Of a stretch of 64,000 nt of DNA, positions 18,028-27,299 are shown one piece after another (the first letter of the stretch is position 1; each line of letters opens with the position of its first letter). The notes beneath the pieces were generated by a model that worked only from the letters and a program-made list of their open reading frames with translations, did not search any database and was not told the origin of the DNA. The translations under genes were made by a program, and so were the position numbers. Source of the stretch: Coriobacteriia bacterium (GTDB lineage Bacteria; Actinomycetota; Coriobacteriia; Coriobacteriales; UMGS124); contig JAGZEG010000003.1 in NCBI GenBank assembly GCA_018368455.1, positions 1 to 64,000 of the forward strand, given 5' to 3'.

Positions 18028-19497
18028 ATGGCACAGAACATCTACGCCGCCGAGGCGGGAGCCGCACAGGCTGCCGGGACCAGCGCGACTGCCGAGCCGA
18101 CTCGCTCGACCGGGGCGACCGCCTCCTCGCGGGGCGCGCTTGGCCTGCCCGCCGGGCTCGTCGCCCGCGCGCCGGAAGCCCTGCTGCTCGCGGCGCTGTC
18201 GAGCTGCGTGACGATGGTCGCGCTGCAGGGCTTCGTCGTGGCGCCGGCGCTGCAGTTCAACATCGCTCTGCTCGTTGCGATCTCCTGCGCGCTGCAGTCT
18301 TGTTTGGCCTGGGCCGCCAGTTCCTCGCGCCGCCATATCGTGGGCGGCATCACCTTCGCCGTGCTGGTCGTGGTCGTCGTGGCAGTCGGCATGGCGATGT
18401 CAACCGGCCCCGATCCGCTTGCCGACGTTGAGGGCAACAACCTGTCCTTTTGCCTTACGCTCGTCGTGGCCAACCTGGCGGCGTTTTCGCTGTCTCGCCG
18501 CAGGCCCGCCCTGTTCGTGTTGCTGGCGATCACGCTGTTCACCTGCGGCTTCATCGAGTACGTCTACCACGCGGGGCTCGTTGTGCCCTCCGTGGTCGCT
18601 GTGGGCTGCGTCGGGGCGCTGTTTGTCGTGCGGCCCTATGCCCTCGTCGAGGCGCGCGGCGATGCTGCGGGGCGGCCGGCCCATGGCGTCGTTGCGTTGA
18701 CGGCGCTCGCCCTGGTGGCGCTGGCGTGCGGTGTGGGCGCCCTGGTATGGGCGCTGCTCATCGCGCCGCTCGAGCCGGGCCGCGTCGTCGTGAAACTGTT
18801 TACCGAGCAGCGCGCGCTACCGACGGAGTACGTCGACAACCCGCTGATGATCGACGAGGTGGAGGATCCCGACGCGCTCAGTACGAACCTGGGCAGCACG
18901 CGGGTCTACGGCTCGAAGTCTGTGCAGATCGACAGCGACGACCCCGCGCTGGCCGAGATGGACGACTTCATCGACGAGGCACGCGAGCAGGCCGGTTCGC
19001 AGGGCATCTATAATCCCGGCGTGGCCTCCGACGACGGCGTGTACCTCTACACGTACGACGTGCCCTCGTGGTGGTGGCTGCTGCTCATCCCAGTGCCGTT
19101 CGCGCTGCTGGCTCTCGCCATCATCGTGCGCAAGCTGATGCGTCGCGCCCGCCGGCACAAAATCGCGCGGCTGGGGGAGCGCGAACAGGTGACGACGCTC
19201 TACGTCGAGCTGTGCCGCACATTGGGCAGGCTCGGCCTGGGACGCCCCGCCGAGCAGACTCCTGCCGAGTTCGCCCGCGATGCCGCCGAGCGTCTCGAGG
19301 TGTTTTGGGCGCCAGCGGAGGGGGTCGTGAGCTGGGACGACGTGAGCCGTGCTTACGAGCATGCTCACTACGGGCAGCTTGCGCCGAGCGAAGACGACCT
19401 GGCAGCGTGCTGGGCGGCCTACGATGCGCTGCCCAAGTGCGCCCTGCGCCGCACCGGCCGTCTCAAGTACGCGCTGCGCTGGTTCTGGGTGCTCTAG
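18028..19497 (+). CDS. TgpA/DUF4129-like multi-pass membrane protein lacking a transglutaminase core
   Basis: The protein has 489 residues, and its ATG directly follows the stop of the DUF58 gene. Seven or so membrane segments fill residues about 45-260. A short extracytoplasmic region (about 265-345), one further segment (YDVPSWWWLLLIPVPFALLA), and a cytosolic tail resembling DUF4129 follow (YVELCRTLGRLGL, QTPAEFARDAAE). In the usual MoxR-DUF58-TgpA trio a transglutaminase-like domain with a Cys-His-Asp triad sits between the membrane parts. Here only about 80 residues are present and no such triad is visible. It may be a structural remnant that scaffolds the complex. Confidence 0.75.
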   Translation: MAQNIYAAEAGAAQAAGTSATAEPTRSTGATASSRGALGLPAGLVARAPEALLLAALSSCVTMVALQGFVVAPALQFNIALLVAISCALQSCLAWAASSSRRHIVGGITFAVLVVVVVAVGMAMSTGPDPLADVEGNNLSFCLTLVVANLAAFSLSRRRPALFVLLAITLFTCGFIEYVYHAGLVVPSVVAVGCVGALFVVRPYALVEARGDAAGRPAHGVVALTALALVALACGVGALVWALLIAPLEPGRVVVKLFTEQRALPTEYVDNPLMIDEVEDPDALSTNLGSTRVYGSKSVQIDSDDPALAEMDDFIDEAREQAGSQGIYNPGVASDDGVYLYTYDVPSWWWLLLIPVPFALLALAIIVRKLMRRARRHKIARLGEREQVTTLYVELCRTLGRLGLGRPAEQTPAEFARDAAERLEVFWAPAEGVVSWDDVSRAYEHAHYGQLAPSEDDLAACWAAYDALPKCALRRTGRLKYALRWFWVL

Positions 19498-19601
19498 TCT
19501 CGCGCTGGGCGGGCCGGGCCCGAGCCGGCTTGTTTCGTGTTCACCGCTTCGCCCTGCTGCCGCATGTCGGCTTGGGCGAGGCCCAAAGGAGGAGTTGCGC
19601 C

Positions 19602-20438
19602 ATGCGACTTGAGGTCCGCGACGCGTCGTGCGGCCACGACAAGAAACACCCCACGCTTACGCACGTGAGCTTCGAGGTGGAGAGCGGTCAGGTGTGCTGT
19701 GTGCTCGGCCCCAACGGCGTCGGCAAGTCGACGCTGTTCCAGTCGGTGCTCGGCCTGCTGCCGCTGCTCAGCGGCCAGGTTCTCATCGACGGGCAGGACG
19801 TGGCGCGCTGGTCGCCGGCACGCATGGCCGGCCAGATTGCCTACGTGTCGCAGAGCCACAAGCCGCCCTTCCCCTACCAGGTGAAGGACGTCGTCATGAT
19901 GGGCCGCACCGCGCTTATGGGGCCGACGGGAACGCCGCGCCTCGAGGACTGGAATGCGGTCGACAACGCGCTTGAGGACCTCGGCATCACACACCTGCGC
20001 GACAAGGCGTATACGGACATCTCCGGCGGCGAGCTACAGATGGTCATGATTGCACGCGCCTTGGCGCAGAAGCCGCGCATGCTCGTGCTCGACGAGCCCA
20101 CGGCGGCGCTGGACTACGGCAACGTCGTCCGCGTCATCGGCAAGGTGCGCGAGCTCGCCGCCAAGGGATACGCCGTCGTCATGACGACGCACTCGCCCGA
20201 CCACGCGTTCATGTGCAACTCGAAGGTGCTGCTGCTCCAGCGCGATGCCCCACAGGTGTTCGGTGACGCGGTCAACGTCATTACGGAGCGCAACATGCGC
20301 AGCGCTTACGGTATCGGCGTGCGCGTTGTGGAGTTCCTCAATCCTGGGGATACAGTCGTGCGCATGTGCGCCCCCGTGTTTAGCGACCCGCTTGCCGCGG
20401 GCGATGCTGGCGCGTCCGAAGAGGCGGGGGAGCAATGA
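19602..20438 (+). CDS. FepC-like ATP-binding subunit of the FecCD importer
   Basis: The protein has 278 residues from ATG 19602, with AAAGGAGG upstream. Walker A is GPNGVGKST, the Q-loop is YVSQSHKPPF, the signature motif is ISGGELQ, Walker B is MLVLDEPTAALD, and the switch histidine is in TTHSPDH. The Q-loop followed by PYQVKDVVMMGR is typical of iron-chelate and cobalamin importers, matching the two FecCD permeases upstream. It should power import through them. It overlaps the next gene by 4 bp (ATGA). Confidence 0.92.
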   Translation: MRLEVRDASCGHDKKHPTLTHVSFEVESGQVCCVLGPNGVGKSTLFQSVLGLLPLLSGQVLIDGQDVARWSPARMAGQIAYVSQSHKPPFPYQVKDVVMMGRTALMGPTGTPRLEDWNAVDNALEDLGITHLRDKAYTDISGGELQMVMIARALAQKPRMLVLDEPTAALDYGNVVRVIGKVRELAAKGYAVVMTTHSPDHAFMCNSKVLLLQRDAPQVFGDAVNVITERNMRSAYGIGVRVVEFLNPGDTVVRMCAPVFSDPLAAGDAGASEEAGEQ

Positions 20439-21559
20439 TGGCGAGGCGGGAACAGGCTGCGCGGACGAACTCCGGCTCGGCCCATGGATTGTCCGCCGGT
20501 GCCCGTGCGCGGGCTTGCTTGCATGTGTGCGGCACGGCTTGGGCTGCCTCGTCTGTCCGATCTTTTTGGACCGGGCGTCCTATGCGCTGTGCCGGTGCGG
20601 CGGCTCTTGCGGAGGCTCCATGTGAGGCGCGCTTTCCCCTGCGGCTTTCCCGGCGTCTCAGCGGCGCGGCGGTGGCCCTGGCGCTAGCCGTGGGGCTTGC
20701 ATTCGTGGCGTCCCAGCCTGTCCTGGCGGGCCCGGCCTCATCTGGGGACGCGGACGCCCCCGCCGTCTCGACCTCGAACGATGCCTCCTCTTCGGCGCGC
20801 TCCGATGAGGATGGCCTGCTCGCTGAGGGGCTGGCCCGCGATGTCGCAGCCACCATCAACGGCGAGGAGCTGCCCCTGTCGGTGTTGACGTCTTACGTCG
20901 ACAGCGTGCGCGCCGCGATCGGCAGCCAGACCAATGCTGCCTGGGAGGCCTATCTCACCGATCAAGGCTACGACGATCCCAACGCCTACTGGCAGGCGCT
21001 CATCGACCACTACGGTCGGGAGATGGTCGTGCTGCAGCGCTGCGACGAGCTTGGCATCAGCGCCTCCGACGAGGAGATCGACGAGTACGAGGGCCGCCTC
21101 AAGGCGATGCTCGGCGCCGACACGGAGGAGAGCTCGTTTATCTGGGAAGCCTACCTCGAGCGCGGCGGTTACACCGAACAGGGCATCCGCGCGGCCTTCG
21201 CTTACCAGCTGCGCCTTCAGAAGCTTTATGAGATGGAGGTGCCCCGCGAGCCCGCCTCCGAGGAGGTCGTGCAGCGCTATGCCGAGGCATATGCGAGCAG
21301 CTATGGCCTGACACAGGACGACTCGGGTGCCGTTGACCTGTCGAGCGTCTCCGAGGACGCGCGTGCCCAGATCGAGCAGGACGCAACCGGCTTTGCCTGG
21401 GACTACGCTTGCGAGCGCTACGTCGACGAGCTCTATGCGGGCGCCGACGTCGCTATCTACGTGGCGCACCAGTACGACGTCCCCGGCCAGAGCCACGGCA
21501 CGGCCGGCTCGGGCGCTGCGGACACGGACGCTTCGTCTGCTCGCATCGACGCCGCGTGA
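20435..21559 (+). CDS. Secreted or membrane-anchored SurA-N-like protein
   Basis: The frame has 374 residues from ATG 20435, coupled to the ATPase by ATGA. A hydrophobic segment at about residues 73-97 (AVALALAVGLAFVASQPVLAG) is preceded by an unusually long N-terminus, so the true start may be later. The mature part resembles the N-terminal chaperone module of SurA/PrsA: VAATINGEELPLSVLTSYV, then GREMVVLQRCDELGISASDEEIDEYEGRL in outline. No parvulin or other peptidyl-prolyl isomerase domain follows. A chaperone role for the secreted or surface components of the cluster is plausible (inference). Confidence 0.65.
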   Translation: MMARREQAARTNSGSAHGLSAGARARACLHVCGTAWAASSVRSFWTGRPMRCAGAAALAEAPCEARFPLRLSRRLSGAAVALALAVGLAFVASQPVLAGPASSGDADAPAVSTSNDASSSARSDEDGLLAEGLARDVAATINGEELPLSVLTSYVDSVRAAIGSQTNAAWEAYLTDQGYDDPNAYWQALIDHYGREMVVLQRCDELGISASDEEIDEYEGRLKAMLGADTEESSFIWEAYLERGGYTEQGIRAAFAYQLRLQKLYEMEVPREPASEEVVQRYAEAYASSYGLTQDDSGAVDLSSVSEDARAQIEQDATGFAWDYACERYVDELYAGADVAIYVAHQYDVPGQSHGTAGSGAADTDASSARIDAA

Positions 21560-21976
21560 GGGTCGCCCCACCGTGCGCGACGGTCTCCGCTGTTTTGAGC
21601 CGGAAGTCTCTCGCTAACACCCGGCTCGGCATCGAGCCATCCGTTTTGGGCCCCGTCGGGGCCGGAAGGCGCTTGCGGCTCTGTGCCCTCTAGCCGAGGG
21701 GGCCGTTTCCGTGCAAGCCTGCACGGTGAGCCTCGCTCCGCGGCCAAGAATGCCGCTCGTGTATGGGCCGTCGCCGGCCGGCGTGTCCCACGCTCGACAA
21801 AGCCGCAGGTCGCGATAGCTCGCAACTACCCGGCGGGGCTCTTCGGCAGGGGTGCGATATTCACGAGCTCGGTTCCTGTCCACGGAGCCAGCCCTCTCGT
21901 GCAGGAACCGAGCTCGGGCGCGAAGAAAGCCGTGCACCGCCGGGCATTCTGTCCGCAACCGTCCCATAACCGCGCC
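21560..21976. other. Gene-free convergent intergenic region with several hairpins
   Basis: It lies between the 3' ends of the SurA-N-like gene and glnN. It holds a short GGCCCC-GTC-GGGGCC hairpin, a GTGCA/TGCAC hairpin, a 14-bp inverted repeat (21865-21915), and a stretch from about 21751 that resembles the intergenic element at 45966. No coding frame with a ribosome binding site and family match was found. Confidence 0.5.
21865..21915. repeat. 14-bp perfect inverted repeat
   Basis: GAGCTCGGTTCCTG (21865-21878) is repeated inverted as CAGGAACCGAGCTC (21902-21915) around a 23-nt loop. It could form a stable hairpin on either strand, but there is no adjoining T-tract. Confidence 0.6.
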
Positions 21977-22013
21977 AAAAAGGGGAGGCCGCCAATGCGA
22001 TGGCAGCCTCCCC
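21977..22013 (-). terminator. Intrinsic terminator of glnN
   Basis: On the minus strand GGGGAGGC-T-GCCA pairs with TGGC-G-GCCTCCCC and is followed directly by TTTTT. It begins 26 nt after the glnN stop. Confidence 0.9.
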
Positions 22014-22039
22014 AGGTCTTCCGTGCTTGTACTCGCGCC

Positions 22040-24118
22040 TTACAGATAGAACAGGATGTCGTTGTACGTCGGCACCGGCCAATAGTCCTTGGCCGTGATG
22101 GGCTCCATAGCGTCGACGGCGGCGCGCAGCTCCTCCATGGCGGGCAGCACGCTGTCGCGGCACGCCTCGCCGCGCTTCTGCGGGCAGGCTATGTCCACCA
22201 TGGCCTGCTGTGCCTCCGTCAGCTTCTCGATGGCCTCGGCGATGGCATCAGCGCCGTCGGTCAGCTTCGTGAGCAGCTTCGTCTCGGCCTTGCACGCAAC
22301 GCCGAGGTCCTGCTTCATGGCGAGGCCAGAGGCGACGTCGGTCGCGAAGGCGTTCACGGCGGGCAGGTACTGCTCGTTGGCCATGTCGAGCATCGTCAGC
22401 GCCTCGATGCCCACGAGGTTGCAGTACTGCTCGAGCTTGATCTCGTAGTGGCTCTCGCACTCGACCCTGCTCATGACGCCGAACTCCTCGAAGAGCTTGA
22501 TGTTCTTCTCGGCGATGAGCGCGGGCGCCGCATCGGGCAGCGTGCGCAGGTTGAGCAGGCCGCGCTTCTCGGCCTCGACGGGCCACTCGGGGCTGTAACC
22601 GTCACCGTTGAACACGATGTTCTGGTGCTCGGTCAGCGACTTCTTGATGTAGGCCATGGCATCGGCCTCGAAGTTCGTCGAACCCTCCAAGGCGTCGGCG
22701 AAGTCCTTGAGCGTCTTGGCCATGGCGGTGTTGAGCACCGTGTTCGGGTCGGAGAGGTTCTGGCGCGAGCCGGGGGCGCGGAACTCGAACTTGTTGCCCG
22801 TGAACGCGAACGGGCTCGTGCGGTTGCGGTCCGTGTTGTCCTTGGACAGGTCGGGCAGCACCGGCACGCCCAGGCTCATGCTCTCGTGGCCGTGCGAGTG
22901 GTAGGGCTCGCCCTTGATGATGGCCTCGACGAGCGCGCCGAGCTCGTCGCCCAGGAAGATGGAGATGATGGCGGGCGGCGCCTCGTGCGCACCGAGGCGA
23001 TGATCGTTGCCGGCCGACGCCACGGAGAGGCGCAGCAGGTCCTGGTACTCGTCGACAGCCGCGATGACGCACGTCAGGAAAATGAGGAACTGCAGGTCCT
23101 CATCGGGCGTGTCCGTGGGGTCGAGCAGGTTGTCGTGGCCAGCGGATAGCGACCAGTTGTTGTGCTTGCCCGAGCCGTTGATGCCGTCGAACGGCTTCTC
23201 GTGCTCGAGGCACACGAGGCCATGGTGGCTCGCGATGATCTTCATGAGCTCCATGACAACGAGGTTGTGGTCGATGGCGACGTTGGCGTCCTCGAACACG
23301 GGCGCGAGCTCGTGCTGGCACGGTGCAACCTCGTTGTGCTTCGTCTTGGCGGGGATGGCGAGCTTCCACAGCTCGTCGTCGAGCTCCTTCATGAAGCGGC
23401 TCACCGTGGGGCGGATGGCGCCGAAGTAGTGCTCCTGGAGCTGCTGTCCCTTGGCGGGCGAGGCGCCGAACAGCGTGCGGCCCGTCAGGATGAGGTCAGG
23501 GCGCTTGGCGTAGTCCTCCTCCTTGACGAGGAAGTACTCCTGCTCGGGGCCGACGGTCGTCGTGACGCGCGGCACATCCTTGCCCAGCAGGTGCAGCACG
23601 CGCTTCGCCTGGTCGGACACGGCGGTCATCGAGCGCAGCAGCGGCGTCTTCTTATCGAGGGACTCGCCGGTGTAGCCGACGAACGCCGTGGGGATGCACA
23701 GCACGTCGTCCTTGATGAACGCCGGGCTCGTGGGGTCCCACGCCGTATAGCCGCGCGCCTCGAACGTCGAGCGGATGCCGCCCGAGGGGAAGCTCGATGC
23801 GTCGGGCTCGCCCTGGACGAGCTCCTTGCCCGAGAAGCTCATGATGGCGCGACCGCCGTCCTCGGGGTTGAGGAACGCGTCGTGCTTCTCGCTCGTGATA
23901 CCCGTCAGCGGCTGGAACCAGTGGGCGTAGTGCGTGGCGCCCTGCTCGATGGCCCACTCCTTCATGGCGTGGGCGACGACGTTGGCCACCTCGATGTCGA
24001 GGCGCTCGCCGAGCTCCATCGTGCGCACCATGGCCTTGTACGTGGGCTTGGGAAGGCGCTCCTGCATCACCTTCGTGCTGAAGACCTTCGTACCGTAGAG
24101 GTCGGTCGGCTTGGTCAT
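22040..24118 (-). CDS. glnN: Type III glutamine synthetase
   Basis: The protein has 692 residues from ATG 24118, with AGGAGAT upstream; an in-frame ATG at 24211 lacks support. Length and sequence fit GSIII (GlnN), not the 450-residue GSI. Recognisable parts are the N-terminal FSTKVMQERL, the catalytic-core motifs GPEQEYFLV, KHNEVAPCQHELAPVFED and NGSGKHNNWSL, and FRAPGS near residue 470. It makes glutamine from glutamate, ammonia and ATP in the cytosol. The gene stands alone, ends at a strong terminator, and is divergent from polA. No GlnR or other nitrogen-regulator site was identified in the 239-bp divergent region. Confidence 0.96.
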   Translation of the reverse strand: MTKPTDLYGTKVFSTKVMQERLPKPTYKAMVRTMELGERLDIEVANVVAHAMKEWAIEQGATHYAHWFQPLTGITSEKHDAFLNPEDGGRAIMSFSGKELVQGEPDASSFPSGGIRSTFEARGYTAWDPTSPAFIKDDVLCIPTAFVGYTGESLDKKTPLLRSMTAVSDQAKRVLHLLGKDVPRVTTTVGPEQEYFLVKEEDYAKRPDLILTGRTLFGASPAKGQQLQEHYFGAIRPTVSRFMKELDDELWKLAIPAKTKHNEVAPCQHELAPVFEDANVAIDHNLVVMELMKIIASHHGLVCLEHEKPFDGINGSGKHNNWSLSAGHDNLLDPTDTPDEDLQFLIFLTCVIAAVDEYQDLLRLSVASAGNDHRLGAHEAPPAIISIFLGDELGALVEAIIKGEPYHSHGHESMSLGVPVLPDLSKDNTDRNRTSPFAFTGNKFEFRAPGSRQNLSDPNTVLNTAMAKTLKDFADALEGSTNFEADAMAYIKKSLTEHQNIVFNGDGYSPEWPVEAEKRGLLNLRTLPDAAPALIAEKNIKLFEEFGVMSRVECESHYEIKLEQYCNLVGIEALTMLDMANEQYLPAVNAFATDVASGLAMKQDLGVACKAETKLLTKLTDGADAIAEAIEKLTEAQQAMVDIACPQKRGEACRDSVLPAMEELRAAVDAMEPITAKDYWPVPTYNDILFYL

Positions 24119-24357
24119 ATCTCCTCTTCCCCTGCGGCAGTCGCGTGCTCTGGGCACCGCCTGCCTCGTGTGTTTGTGGCCCGATGGGTCGTTCGGGCCG
24201 CCCCGTATCACATGACCTCACTCTATCCCCCCATTGTTTCGATGACTTTACCGTGTGATGGCTGCGTCTGGTCGCTTTGGAATCGAATGCAAGTCGGCCT
24301 ATCTGAGCGGCGTGCGTGGCATACTGGCCCCAGGACGTGCCCGCCGAGAGGAGCCCC

Positions 24358-27297
24358 ATGACCGACAGCGCCGACAACATCGAGAACGCCGCGACGGGAG
24401 GCGACGGGCCGCGCGCAGCGATCTGCGTCATCGACGGCAACTCCATCCTGCACCGCGCCTACCACGCCATACCCGACACGATGGCCGCCCCTGACGGCCG
24501 GCCGACAAACGCGCTGTTCGGCTTCGTGTCCATGTTCCTCAAGATGCTCGAGGAGTTTCATCCCTACGGCGTCATCTGCGTGTTCGACAAGGGTAGGCCA
24601 CAACGGCGCATGGACCTGCTGCCCCAGTACAAGGCGCAACGCCCGCCGACTGACCCGACGCTTAAGGCCCAGTTCCCGATGATCCGCGAGCTCGTGGCCG
24701 CTATGGGCGTTCCCGTCATGGAGCTCGAGGGCTGGGAGGGCGACGACCTGCTCGGCACGCTGGCACGCCAGGGCGAGCAGGCCGGCTATGACATGCTGCT
24801 CGTGACGGGTGACCGCGACGCCTACCAGCTCGTGACGGACCACGTGCGCGTCGTCTCCACGAAGAAGGGCCTCTCCGACGTCGTCATCTATGACCCGGCT
24901 GCCGTCGCGGAGCTCTACGACGGCGTGACGCCGGCGCAGATCCCTGACTTCTACGGCATGAAGGGCGACAGCTCCGACAACATCCCCGGTGTTCCGGGCG
25001 TCGGCCCCAAGAAGGCGGCGGCGCTGCTTAACCAGTACGGCACGCTTGACGAGGTGCTGGCACACGCCGGCGAGATCAAGGGCAAGATGGGCGAAAACCT
25101 GCGCGAACACGCCGATGACGCGCGCGTGTCGCGGCGTGTGGCGACCATCGACTGCACGGCGCCGGTGACGTTTGACGCTGCGGCCGCCGCCTGGCCGCAG
25201 TTCGACCCGGCACGCGTGCGGGCTCACTTCGGCGAGCTGGGCTTCACACAGCTGACGCGGCGCGTGCTGGCCTACGCCTCCGCCGCGGATGACGAGCAGG
25301 CGACGGCCGTCGTCTCGGAGGCGCTTGCCCCGCGCCTGCCTGACGAGGCGCTTGAGGGCGAGGAGGCTTGGGAGCGCCTGGACACGGCACTTGACGAGGG
25401 CGCGTGGCTCGGCGTGTTCGTCGACGCGGCCCAGGATTCGGGCTCGCTGTTCGACCTCGAGCAGAGCGTGTACGTGGCGCTGAGCTCGGGCTGGGTTGTC
25501 GAGGGGGCGGGCTGCGGAGGGCGCAGTGACGACGCTTCCGAGAGCGTAGCTCCCGTGTCCGCCGGCTCTGCGAAAGGCGCGCCTGTGCCGCCCGAGGGTC
25601 ACGCTGCCGAGCAGCCTGCCGAGGTGCTACGCTTCGGGGGCGACGACGCAACGGCGGCGCTGCTCGAGGCGTACCGGCGCGGCCGCGTCGCAAGCTTCTC
25701 TGTCAAGGACGACCTGCACCTGCTCGTGCCGACGGACTCCAGCGAGCCTGCGATGCTCGATCTCTCCACCTTCGACTCGGCGCGTGCATTCGACGTCTCC
25801 GTGGCAGCCTACCTGCTTGATTCGAACCGCTCCGACTATGGGCGCGCCTCGATTGTGGCGGCCTACCTCCCGTTCGAGCTGCCTGCCGCGCCGGAGGAGC
25901 CCAAGCCCGCGAAGGGCAAACGCTCCAAGGCCGCATTGGCCGGCGTCGCGGATCCCGCCCAAGACGAACGGACTCGCCGTCGCCTCGCCATTGCGTCGGC
26001 TGCCTCGACGCTCGCCCTGCGTGACGCACTGGCGCAGATGATGGACGCCGACGGGTCGCTCGCCTGCTTCGATCGCATCGAGATGCCGCTCGTGCCCGCG
26101 CTCGTGACGCTCGAGCGCGCTGGCATGACCGTGAGCCTGCCGCGCTTGGCCGAGCTGTCTGCCGAGCTCGGCGGCCAGCTCGACGAGCTGCGCGAGCGCA
26201 TCTATGCGCAGGCGGGCGGCGAGCCGTTCAACGTCGACTCGCCGATGCAGCTCTCCCAGGTGCTGTTCGACCGCCTGGGCCTGCCGACGAAGGGCCTCAA
26301 GAAGACGCAGCGCGGCTACTACTCCACGAACGCCAAGGTGCTCGAGGACCTGGCGCACGACTGGCCCATCGTCGCCGACATCCTCGAGTATCGTGAGCGC
26401 GCCAAGATAAAGTCGACGTACCTCGATGCGCTGCCATTGCAGGCGGGGCGCTGGGGCGACGGCCGCGTGCACACGCAGTACAACCAGACGTCTACAGCGA
26501 CGGGCCGCCTTTCTTCGAGCGACCCCAACCTGCAGAACATTCCGATTCGCAGCGAGCTCGGCCGCATGGTGCGCGCGGCATTCGTGCCGGAAGACCCCGA
26601 CGCCTCGTGCATCCTGGGCTGTGACTACTCGCAGATTGAGCTGCGCCTGCTCGCGCACCTCTCGCAGGATGTGGGGCTCATCGCGGCGTTCACCGACGGT
26701 GAGGACTTCCACGCCGAGACGGCGGCGCGCGTGTTCGGCGTTCCCCCCTCGGAGGTGACGCCCGAGATGCGCAGCCGTGCCAAGGCGGTCAACTTTGGCA
26801 TCGTCTACGGCCAGCAAGCCTACGGGCTGTCGACGTCTTTGGGCATCAGCTTCGTCGAGGCCCAGGACATGATCGACCGCTACTACATTCAGTTCCCTGG
26901 TGTGCGTGCCTACCTCGACGGTCTCGTCGCCTTTGCGCACGAGCACGGCTGGGTGGAGACGATGTACGGGCGCAAGCGCCACATTCCCGAGCTCTACGCC
27001 AAGGTGCCGTCCATCCGCTCGTTTGGTGATCGCACGGCGATGAACCACCCGATGCAGGGCTCTGCGGCCGACATCATCAAGATCGCGATGGCGCGCGTGG
27101 CACGGCGCATGGAGGCCGAGGGCTTCAAGGCGCGCATGATCGTGCAGGTGCACGACGAACTCGACTTTGACTGCCCGCTCGACGAGGTCGAGGCCCTGTC
27201 GGCGCTCGTACGTGAGGAGATGACGGGCGTGGCGCAGCTGCGCGTGCCACTCGTTGTGTCGTGCGACACCGGGCGCAGCTGGGCGGAGGCTCACTAG
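24358..27297 (+). CDS. polA: DNA polymerase I with 5'-3' exonuclease and degenerate 3'-5' exonuclease domain
   Basis: The protein has 979 residues from ATG 24358, preceded by GAGAGGAG. The 5' nuclease domain covers about residues 20-300 (VIDGNSILHRAYHA, EGWEGDDLLGTLA, GDSSDNIPGVPGVG). The middle region (about 310-580) corresponds to the proofreading domain, but the DxE active-site motif is absent (GVFVDAAQDSGS stands in that area), so proofreading is probably lost, as in Taq and Bst enzymes. The polymerase domain has motif A DYSQIELRLLAHLS, O-helix RAKAVNFGIVYGQ and motif C VQVHDELDF. It works in Okazaki-fragment processing and excision repair. The middle domain also carries an extended, low-complexity insert at about residues 390-430. 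Confidence 0.96.
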   Translation: MTDSADNIENAATGGDGPRAAICVIDGNSILHRAYHAIPDTMAAPDGRPTNALFGFVSMFLKMLEEFHPYGVICVFDKGRPQRRMDLLPQYKAQRPPTDPTLKAQFPMIRELVAAMGVPVMELEGWEGDDLLGTLARQGEQAGYDMLLVTGDRDAYQLVTDHVRVVSTKKGLSDVVIYDPAAVAELYDGVTPAQIPDFYGMKGDSSDNIPGVPGVGPKKAAALLNQYGTLDEVLAHAGEIKGKMGENLREHADDARVSRRVATIDCTAPVTFDAAAAAWPQFDPARVRAHFGELGFTQLTRRVLAYASAADDEQATAVVSEALAPRLPDEALEGEEAWERLDTALDEGAWLGVFVDAAQDSGSLFDLEQSVYVALSSGWVVEGAGCGGRSDDASESVAPVSAGSAKGAPVPPEGHAAEQPAEVLRFGGDDATAALLEAYRRGRVASFSVKDDLHLLVPTDSSEPAMLDLSTFDSARAFDVSVAAYLLDSNRSDYGRASIVAAYLPFELPAAPEEPKPAKGKRSKAALAGVADPAQDERTRRRLAIASAASTLALRDALAQMMDADGSLACFDRIEMPLVPALVTLERAGMTVSLPRLAELSAELGGQLDELRERIYAQAGGEPFNVDSPMQLSQVLFDRLGLPTKGLKKTQRGYYSTNAKVLEDLAHDWPIVADILEYRERAKIKSTYLDALPLQAGRWGDGRVHTQYNQTSTATGRLSSSDPNLQNIPIRSELGRMVRAAFVPEDPDASCILGCDYSQIELRLLAHLSQDVGLIAAFTDGEDFHAETAARVFGVPPSEVTPEMRSRAKAVNFGIVYGQQAYGLSTSLGISFVEAQDMIDRYYIQFPGVRAYLDGLVAFAHEHGWVETMYGRKRHIPELYAKVPSIRSFGDRTAMNHPMQGSAADIIKIAMARVARRMEAEGFKARMIVQVHDELDFDCPLDEVEALSALVREEMTGVAQLRVPLVVSCDTGRSWAEAH

Positions 27298-27299
27298 GC

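Noticed and set aside
21683..23149. Plus-strand open frame of 488 codons over glnN
   Set aside because: It lies opposite a well-conserved type III glutamine synthetase and has no plausible start or family.
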